DNA of 32,791 bases from a virus. The notes beneath the pieces are model-generated. The model was given only the letters and a program-made list of their open reading frames with translations, made no database searches and was not told where the DNA came from. Of the stretch, positions 28,009 to 32,791 are shown one piece after another. The stretch lies in the IMG/VR virus record IMGVR_UViG_3300025828_000087, positions 1-32,791 of that record, one strand, 5' to 3'. Numbering within the stretch: position 1 is the stretch's first letter; the number at the start of each line of letters is the position of its first letter. A program made the translations under genes and the position numbers.

Positions 28009-28133
28009 TGGGTAAGGGTTCATCAGCCAGACCAATCCCCAATCGTAAACAGTTTGAGGATAATTGGGACAAGATATTTGGAAAGAAAGAAACCAGCAAA
28101 CCTAAACATACCGACAAGAAAAAGACTGACTGA
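28008..28133 (+). CDS. MGKGSS-type mini-protein (41 aa)
   Basis: A 41-codon gene: MGKGSSARPIPNRKQFEDNW, then DKIFGKKETSKPKH. The MGKGSS..P....F..NWD.IFGK pattern recurs in phages of many hosts, always unassigned. AAGGAGATTAAATAATG gives a strong ribosome site and a TAATG junction. Function unknown. Confidence 0.75.
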   Translation: MGKGSSARPIPNRKQFEDNWDKIFGKKETSKPKHTDKKKTD

Positions 28134-28404
28134 TTTAGGTTATCTTGTTGAGAATGTAGAGAAGTATAATACATTCAGTCGCCAGAAGAATGACTTATGG
28201 GGGTTTATAGACTTCTTGGCTATTAGAAGAGATGAAGTGTTAGCAATACAGGTCACCTCTAAAGCTAATATGTCTAGTAGACGAAAAAAAATTGCAGAGC
28301 ATGAAAATGTAGGGAAAGTGCGTGAAGCTGGAATACGCATTGAGTTATGGGGATTTTATAAGGAGGGTAGAAAATGGGAAGTGAAGATAGAAGACTTGTC
28401 GTAA
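28054..28404 (+). CDS. PD-(D/E)XK-like nuclease or resolvase
   Basis: A protein of up to 116 residues. KRLTDLGYLVENVEKYNTFS, then KNDLWGFIDFLAI and EVLAIQVTSKANMSSR show a PD-(D/E)XK core with Asp in FIDF and QVT in place of ExK. ARKKI and REAGIRIELWGF follow as in related phage nucleases. There is no ATG near the expected start; TTG 28054 opens the frame, and CTG 28126 lies against the stop of the mini-protein gene. It may resolve recombination intermediates. Confidence 0.6.
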   Translation: MRIIGTRYLERKKPANLNIPTRKRLTDLGYLVENVEKYNTFSRQKNDLWGFIDFLAIRRDEVLAIQVTSKANMSSRRKKIAEHENVGKVREAGIRIELWGFYKEGRKWEVKIEDLS

Positions 28405-28823
28405 AATCAAGATATGACTTTGCTGATTATAGATACACACTAAAAGGCAAAGAGTATAAAAGAAATCAAGCCATTAATATGATACTGGATGTGCTTGATG
28501 TGAAAGCAATGACCATTAATGAGTTGTCTGAAATGTTTAAAATAGATGGTCAGCCTATGCTTAATCTGATAAAGGTTATGAGAGAGAATAACTTAATCAC
28601 CAATACAAAATTAAGAAGAAATGGTCATTACTTATTTAAGTCTCGTGATGACTGTTTATTAGCTAAAGTCATGTATCCTGTAGACAAGGTTGAGCAATCA
28701 TTTACTGTAAAAAGCTCAAAGAAAAGAATGGTAGATGAAGGAACTTCTAAAAGCGAAATGAGCTCTAAATACAATATTTCTTATGGTAATTCTTATTATA
28801 ATAGTGTGTATTGGGGTGAGTAA
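28374..28823 (+). CDS. Winged-helix DNA-binding protein
   Basis: A 149-residue protein. MILDVLDVKAMTINELSEMF, then KIDGQPMLNLIKVMRENNLI is a winged-helix motif. The C-terminus is Ser/Asn/Tyr-rich (YNISYGNSYYNSVYWGE). AAGGAGGGTAGAAAATG gives one of the strongest ribosome sites here. Position before the antiterminator suggests a middle- or late-gene regulator. Confidence 0.65.
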   Translation: MGSEDRRLVVKSRYDFADYRYTLKGKEYKRNQAINMILDVLDVKAMTINELSEMFKIDGQPMLNLIKVMRENNLITNTKLRRNGHYLFKSRDDCLLAKVMYPVDKVEQSFTVKSSKKRMVDEGTSKSEMSSKYNISYGNSYYNSVYWGE

Positions 28824-29149
28824 TGGAGATGGATAGATTATTAGAGTTGTTGGATAAGTGGAAACGATACATGAACTCTGACAATCATAAGCTAGGTTAT
28901 CCTAGTAAGTCTCTAGGAATGTCTAGTGGAGGTGAATCTAGTTATGATGCGTTTGATGAGATGTATGAAGATGTAGAAGATACCAATGTAAGAACAGTTG
29001 ATGCTGTGATTCATAGTCTCCCTAAAGACCAAAAAGAAGCCATTTATGCTCGTTATCTTAATACTAAAAAGCCACAGTTGTATGAATACAAACTACAAAT
29101 AGCTATAGATAATCTACTCACCATTGTAGGTAGGAGGGTAGGAGCATAA
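28823..29149 (+). CDS. Q-like antitermination / sigma-4-like protein
   Basis: A 108-residue protein: LLELLDKWKRYMNSDNHKLG, then GGESSYDAFDEMYED and VDAVIHSLPKDQKEAIYARY. The arrangement, with the AIYARYL helix and VGRRVGA end, is typical of phage antitermination protein Q/ArpU-like regulators. It sits at the end of the early operon, the classic place for a late-gene activator. Overlaps its neighbour as TAATG. Confidence 0.7.
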   Translation: MEMDRLLELLDKWKRYMNSDNHKLGYPSKSLGMSSGGESSYDAFDEMYEDVEDTNVRTVDAVIHSLPKDQKEAIYARYLNTKKPQLYEYKLQIAIDNLLTIVGRRVGA

Positions 29150-29685
29150 TTAACATACCTATATCAGATGAAGTAGCAAGATATAGTTATGATATTGTTA
29201 AGCGTTACAGTCTGGGTAATCGTGGTTATGCAGATGGAGGGTTCAAAGAACAAAGAATTGGAGTTGTAGGTCAATACATGATATGTAATATACTAAACTT
29301 ACACAGTGACTTTAGTGGTGGGTTTGATAACGGAATAGATTTTTTATTAAATGGTAAGACTTATGATGTTAAGACAATGGGGAGAACATCGTATCCTAAA
29401 GACTATTATGTAAATAATCTAATAGGTATGCAGGCAAAGTATGAAGTGGATAGGTATGTATTTTGCAGTCTACATAAAATAGACAAAGTATTGACTATAT
29501 GTGGATGGATAGATAAAGATGAGTTTATTGATAAAGCAAAGTTCTTTGGCACAGGTCAAGAAAGAACTAGGTCAGATGGTAGTAAGTTAATTACTAAATG
29601 TGATTTGTATGAACTAGAGAATAAGTATCTAGTGCAATCTAATACTATAGATGAGTTTAAGTCCCAACTACTGCTTCCAGATTAA
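29149..29685 (+). CDS. PD-(D/E)XK-like nuclease with probable ATT start
   Basis: A 178-residue frame if ATT 29149 is the start. Before it lie AGGAGG and GGAG sites, and the junction reads TAATT where the neighbours have TAATG. The first in-frame ATG (29278) would lose a conserved-looking stretch (IPISDEVARYSYDIVKRYS). DNGIDFLLNGKTYDVKTMG gives the PD-(D/E)XK core, and ICGWIDKDEFIDKAKFFGTG the typical ending. Likely a phage resolvase or defence nuclease; function inferred from fold only. Confidence 0.6.
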   Translation: MNIPISDEVARYSYDIVKRYSLGNRGYADGGFKEQRIGVVGQYMICNILNLHSDFSGGFDNGIDFLLNGKTYDVKTMGRTSYPKDYYVNNLIGMQAKYEVDRYVFCSLHKIDKVLTICGWIDKDEFIDKAKFFGTGQERTRSDGSKLITKCDLYELENKYLVQSNTIDEFKSQLLLPD

Positions 29686-29868
29686 ATTTAACCAGTATTT
29701 TAACTGTTCTACCCTCTCTTCATCTGTTAGCTTATCTAACCACTCCTGTCGCTTCCATAGAGGCTTTTTAGAGAGGTTTAATGCTTCACAGTATCTTTGG
29801 TATTCTTTGCTGTAATTATCTGTTTGTGAGCCGTCTGGCAGTGTTATATCACGCTTGTTTTTAATCAT
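29668..29868 (-). CDS. Small hypothetical protein (66 aa)
   Basis: A 66-residue protein: MIKNKRDITLPDGSQTDNYS, KEYQRYCEALNLSKKPLWKR and QEWLDKLTDEERVEQLKYWL. Lys/Trp/Glu-rich helices resemble small phage proteins near replication genes. It converges with, and overlaps by 18 bases, the rightward nuclease gene. Function unknown. Confidence 0.6.
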   Translation of the reverse strand: MIKNKRDITLPDGSQTDNYSKEYQRYCEALNLSKKPLWKRQEWLDKLTDEERVEQLKYWLNLIWKQ

Positions 29869-30022
29869 CTAACTCTGGAATGTCTGCATAGATAGAATCT
29901 ATTACTATTTCGATAGACGAGCCGTCAGACAAGAAGATAGTCATAGTGTCTTCACCATAAGTAATGGCAACTTCCTCTATAATCTTACCTGTCATAACCT
30001 CTGCTATTCTATCAATATCCAT
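29861..30022 (-). CDS. Small hypothetical beta protein (53 aa)
   Basis: A 53-residue protein starting MDIDRIAEVMTGKIIEEVAI, then EDTMTIFLSDGSSIEIVIDS. ATG 30022 is chosen because GGGAGAATT lies just before it. SDGSSIEIVI suggests a small beta sheet. No known family. Confidence 0.6.
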   Translation of the reverse strand: MDIDRIAEVMTGKIIEEVAITYGEDTMTIFLSDGSSIEIVIDSIYADIPELDD

Positions 30023-30030
30023 AATTCTCC

Positions 30031-30774
30031 CTAAATGCTGATGGCGGATTGTAACTTTTTCATCTGTGGAATCTTTTTGTTGCTCCTCGACCATTTTCCG
30101 CAAGAGTTGCAACGAAGTCTCTGATAAACGGTATTTGTATTGCAAGCAAAACCTCTTTTCTGTAAACTGCTACTACCACAGTTAGGACATACAACACCCT
30201 CTGTGAACCCATTGTGGTTTGGATGGTTTCTAATCCAAGACAACATCTTTTCATAGACCTTTTCCAACAATACAACATCTTGGATATTATACTTCTTCAT
30301 CATATCCCAAGCCTGCTTATCTTTATTCATGCACCGTATCCACAGTTCATGACCAATATGTTTTACTTTTTCACCAAGACCTAATGCTTGAGCAACATAG
30401 TCAAGTTTATTACTAGGAAATTTAAACTTACTACGGCTAGTTCTTAATAGGTCTATCTCTCTGTAAGGTGATGGTGGAGTTAGTCCTAATAGTAGAAACT
30501 CTTTATTGAGAGTGGGTATATCAAACTTTGTGCCATTGTAATGAATGACGGCATCAGCTTCATCTAATAGTTTGTAGATTTCTTTGACCATCTTCTTATG
30601 AGATGTTTCCATCATAGAGCTAAAGTAAACATCTTTTTGACCAAGCCATTTAGCAGCCCAACACATGACATAGCTAGACTCCATCAGTTGATTCAAACTA
30701 ACATTCTGATTGTATAAACCCCAAACATGGGCGGTATTAGGTGATGTTTCTATATCAAGAAGTAATATCTTCAA
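30031..30774 (-). CDS. DnaQ/RNase H-like 3'-5' exonuclease with zinc ribbon
   Basis: A 247-residue protein starting at TTG 30774, inside the end of the endolysin gene (20-base overlap). KILLLDIETSPNTAHVWG holds the DxE motif; AVIHYNGTKFDIPTLNKE and YNIQDVVLLEKVYEKM follow as in YprB/DnaQ-like nucleases. A C-terminal zinc ribbon (CPNCGSS, then RCNSCGKWSR) is near residues 195-230. It may proofread or degrade host DNA. The alternative ATG at 30864 would overlap the endolysin by 110 bases. Confidence 0.75.
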   Translation of the reverse strand: MKILLLDIETSPNTAHVWGLYNQNVSLNQLMESSYVMCWAAKWLGQKDVYFSSMMETSHKKMVKEIYKLLDEADAVIHYNGTKFDIPTLNKEFLLLGLTPPSPYREIDLLRTSRSKFKFPSNKLDYVAQALGLGEKVKHIGHELWIRCMNKDKQAWDMMKKYNIQDVVLLEKVYEKMLSWIRNHPNHNGFTEGVVCPNCGSSSLQKRGFACNTNTVYQRLRCNSCGKWSRSNKKIPQMKKLQSAISI

Positions 30775-31195
30775 AGGGTCGTGTCCCTTTCTTATCAATG
30801 ATGAGTGCCTGCTTACGAGGCTCTGTAGGATGAAATGATAAATGCACCCACTTATCAAATTCAAGGATGACTTGGTCGTAATTAATGTTAGCTAATATTA
30901 TAGCTTCAACAATGCTATGGGGATTACCAAAGCTAGGACTGATAAAGTCAACCGCCAAGCCTTTGATGTGGCTAGAAGTTCGCTTGCTTCCCAAATAATC
31001 ATTAAGAAGCACACCCCTGTACCCAGAGCTAATAAGCATAGGAGCGTTAAGTACATCTCGGACATATTCTAATTCTTTCGCTAAAAATGTTAAATTATCA
31101 ATGACTTCAACTGTAGGGGTATTATCAATACCTAACCTAACAGCCGTATCTGAATGTGTTAATTCTTCTAAACTAAAATGCGGTGACAACTTCAT
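30755..31195 (-). CDS. Endolysin, M15A peptidase family
   Basis: A 146-residue protein: FSLEELTHSDTAVRLGIDN at the start, LISSGYRGVLLND, SSHIKGLAVDF with His76 and Asp83, and WVHLSFH with His118. These are the zinc ligands of M15A D-Ala-D-Ala carboxypeptidase-like endolysins, cutting cell-wall cross-links. No signal peptide, so the adjacent holin is needed. ATG overlaps the holin stop (ATGA). Confidence 0.88.
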   Translation of the reverse strand: MKLSPHFSLEELTHSDTAVRLGIDNTPTVEVIDNLTFLAKELEYVRDVLNAPMLISSGYRGVLLNDYLGSKRTSSHIKGLAVDFISPSFGNPHSIVEAIILANINYDQVILEFDKWVHLSFHPTEPRKQALIIDKKGTRPFEDITS

Positions 31196-31590
31196 TTAGT
31201 CAACCCTTTTGTTTTCTCAAATGTGCGTAGTCCACCCAAGCCTAACATACCCATTAATACAGTCATTAAAGAACCCATATCAAATTCAGGTAAGGCAGGT
31301 AATACAACATTAAACCACGCTGCTACGAATATTATAACAGGAGATAGTACAAAATGCCAAGCTAAAGCTATTCCGCATACCCAGCCTATAAAAGGTCTCC
31401 AGCCAGCAACTAAAGGAGAACGATGAGATGCCTCTGCTTTGTTGACCTCTATCTGTCCTTTAGCTAACTCTTGTGCGTGTTTTTCTGACATCGTAGCAAT
31501 CTCATGTGCTAACTGATTCTTCTGGTCTTTATCTTCTATAAACTTATCTAACAAACCTGCAACTGGTCCAATTAATGCTGTCCACACCAT
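31192..31590 (-). CDS. Holin, 3-TM type
   Basis: A 132-residue protein. An amphipathic N-terminal part with a coiled coil (FIEDKDQKNQLAHEIATMSE) is followed by WRPFIGWVCGIALAWHFVLS, then VIIFVAAWFNVVLPAL and LMTVLMGMLGLGGLRTFE. This is the GTA/3-TM holin pattern. It would open the inner membrane for the endolysin encoded directly downstream. Confidence 0.8.
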   Translation of the reverse strand: MVWTALIGPVAGLLDKFIEDKDQKNQLAHEIATMSEKHAQELAKGQIEVNKAEASHRSPLVAGWRPFIGWVCGIALAWHFVLSPVIIFVAAWFNVVLPALPEFDMGSLMTVLMGMLGLGGLRTFEKTKGLTK

Positions 31591-31598
31591 ACTATCTC

Positions 31599-31937
31599 CT
31601 ATATTTCGTTTTCATCAAAGCCAAATTCATCAGCTATTTTTTTTCTTAATTGCTCAAAATTTTTATCATGTCGTAAATAAGATTTACCATAATAATGATT
31701 AGCCATATGTATTATTTCATGCACCATAGACTTAATGAGGCTAGTCAAGAATCTATGTCGTTCAGGACAAACACCTATGGTATCTGGGTCTGGTGTATAG
31801 GTTGCCATGACCTTATCTGATACAGGCAGTAGTTCAAACTCAACCTCGTCTGCAGGAGGAAGACCTAGTTCTCTTAAAACACTTGTAGCAATTAACATAG
31901 AGTAAACTGCTTTAACTGTTTTAATATCTATTTTCAT
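31599..31937 (-). CDS. SprT-like zinc metallopeptidase domain protein
   Basis: A 112-residue protein. MVHEIIHMANHYYGKSYLRH carries HEIIH (His73, Glu74, His77) and a third likely ligand, His90. The layout suits a SprT-like metallopeptidase, a family involved in DNA-protein crosslink repair in some hosts. Its place in a lysis cassette is unusual; it may cleave a virion or host protein. Overlaps the next gene as ATGA. Confidence 0.65.
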   Translation of the reverse strand: MKIDIKTVKAVYSMLIATSVLRELGLPPADEVEFELLPVSDKVMATYTPDPDTIGVCPERHRFLTSLIKSMVHEIIHMANHYYGKSYLRHDKNFEQLRKKIADEFGFDENEI

Positions 31938-32320
31938 CTTCTGTCTAAAGGATTAGTCACTGACCTTTTAATTATATCAAGTTTATCTTCTACAGAACGA
32001 ATCATAGTTTCTACTTCTGATTTGGTTGCTGCTGTTGATGCCTTGAGTTCTCTTTGTGTTGATAGAGCAACTGCATTGCTTTCTTTTGCAAGCACATACG
32101 CATCAGCAACTTTTTCTTGTAACCTAACATTTGTATCTAGCCCCTCTAATTGTCGTTCCTTGATGGCTGATACTTGCAGTTTTAACTCTTTAATATTATC
32201 TTCTATTATTGTGAACTTACTGGTAGCTTCTATAGTCTTTAACATTTTATTGTAAAATGTCACCCCTGCGTAGCCGCTCCCAAGTATTATCGGAAAGAGA
32301 ATAATAATAATCTTCGACAT
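31934..32320 (-). CDS. Membrane-anchored coiled-coil protein (i-spanin-like candidate)
   Basis: A 128-residue protein. MSKIIIILFPIILGSGYAGV is an N-terminal membrane anchor, followed by a long coiled coil (IIEDNIKELKLQVSAIKERQ to VEDKLDIIKRS) and the end TNPLDRR. ATG 32320 is chosen because AAAAGGAACG precedes it; an upstream in-frame ATG exists at 32365. The architecture resembles an inner-membrane spanin subunit, but no family match is claimed. Confidence 0.6.
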   Translation of the reverse strand: MSKIIIILFPIILGSGYAGVTFYNKMLKTIEATSKFTIIEDNIKELKLQVSAIKERQLEGLDTNVRLQEKVADAYVLAKESNAVALSTQRELKASTAATKSEVETMIRSVEDKLDIIKRSVTNPLDRR

Positions 32321-32791
32321 CGTTCCTTTTGAGAAGGTCAAGTTGAAACTTTCTGGTATCTGCATTAATTGGGAACTCCTGTGTTATACTGAACATATCA
32401 GTTAATGGTGGTTGGTAAAATTCCAACGGTTTATTTAATATTTCTAATGAAAGGACTAATCCAAAGCCATGAACAATCTCTTTGCGATTATCAACGACAT
32501 TGTCTACATTGTCTTTAGACTCTTCTTTGTCCCTATCTTGTTTGTTTTCTTTTACTTCTTTGGTGCTATCAGTCTCGCTGCTAGTGCTTGTCTCGACTTT
32601 ATCACTCGTATCGCTGATTTCTTCTTGGATGACTGATTCTATTGTAGGTTCAGCAGGATTACTCGTCTGCGGTACATCTATTGTCGGTGCAATTACAGAC
32701 TCTATGGGCATGGGAGACACAGGGTTTGTAGGAGATGTCACTGATATTGGACTTACTGGGTCTGTAGTACTTTGAGTGCATGTATTCTGCG
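32247..32791 (-). CDS. Pro/Ser/Thr-rich protein, 5' end outside window
   Basis: The frame is open to the window edge with no ATG; GTG 32741 is the only in-window candidate start, so the N-terminus is probably cut off. Residues repeat PVSP/PTNP-type units (TSPTNPVSPMPIESVIAPTI), then an acidic stretch, and a folded end with FGLVLSLEILNKPLEFYQPP. It overlaps the coiled-coil gene by 74 bases. A structural or spacer-type virion protein is likely; function unknown. Confidence 0.65.
   Translation of the reverse strand, partial: QNTCTQSTTDPVSPISVTSPTNPVSPMPIESVIAPTIDVPQTSNPAEPTIESVIQEEISDTSDKVETSTSSETDSTKEVKENKQDRDKEESKDNVDNVVDNRKEIVHGFGLVLSLEILNKPLEFYQPPLTDMFSITQEFPINADTRKFQLDLLKRNDVEDYYYSLSDNTWERLRRGDILQ

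Noticed and set aside
30060-30278. A 72-codon frame inside the DnaQ-like gene
   Set aside because: It lies wholly within the zinc-ribbon coding region in another frame; the conserved cysteines support the longer gene.
32482-32775. A plus-strand Ser/Leu/Val-rich frame opposite the Pro/Ser/Thr-rich gene
   Set aside because: Antisense of a repetitive low-complexity gene; no ribosome site, and its strand disagrees with all neighbours.

Overview
The window is a large, AT-rich piece of a lytic-looking tailed dsDNA phage genome. No rRNA, tRNA, integrase, RNA polymerase or DNA polymerase gene was seen. Portal, coat and adaptor proteins resemble the SU10-type head families that are common in podovirus-like aquatic phages (HTVC010P-like and relatives, from memory). 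Many small proteins match types I recognise from aquatic phages. A phage-encoded PqqA peptide suggests a PQQ-using host. The peptide looks closest to what I remember from methylotrophic Betaproteobacteria (Methylophilaceae), but host assignment is inference. Genes run off both ends, so the rest of the genome lies outside.

Layout. Positions 1-20765, minus strand, read right to left: small terminase, several tiny genes, large terminase, a ParB-like-fold gene, portal, scaffold, major capsid protein, adaptor and tail proteins. Then comes a roughly 7-kb array of receptor-binding or tail-fibre genes interleaved with very small chaperone-like genes, then a 2-oxoglutarate oxygenase-like protein, a ParB-like protein and a beta-rich tail nozzle protein. 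Adjacent genes very often overlap as TAATG or ATGA. Positions 20766-20940 hold a divergent promoter region. Positions 20941-29685, mostly plus strand, hold the early and replication region: an array of tiny genes that share one ribosome-binding cassette, a Cro-like regulator, a DnaB-like helicase, a recombination set (DUF1071 annealing protein, YqaJ exonuclease, SSB-like protein ending in DDIPF), and then DUF3310, nuclease, winged-helix and Q-like antitermination genes. Positions 29668-32791, minus strand, hold a DnaQ-like exonuclease and the lysis genes (M15 endolysin, 3-TM holin, SprT-like metallopeptidase, membrane-anchored coiled-coil protein), plus a partial proline/serine-rich gene.

The most notable item is a 23-codon minus-strand gene at 26738-26809. 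It has the length and the invariant Glu15/Tyr19 pair of PqqA, the peptide precursor of the cofactor PQQ. It sits alone between convergent and divergent plus-strand genes, with its own -10 box and a perfect 17-bp palindrome in its leader. No other pqq gene is visible, so the phage would supply only the substrate peptide to the host pathway. If the host uses a PQQ-dependent methanol dehydrogenase, this is a very compact auxiliary metabolic gene.

A second theme is translation signals. Early genes use GGAGAG followed by five bases and the start codon, often with the upstream stop codon inside the cassette so that the upstream protein ends in Gly-Glu. Late genes mostly use AAGGATAA-type sites. One nuclease gene has TAATT where its neighbours have TAATG and may start at ATT.
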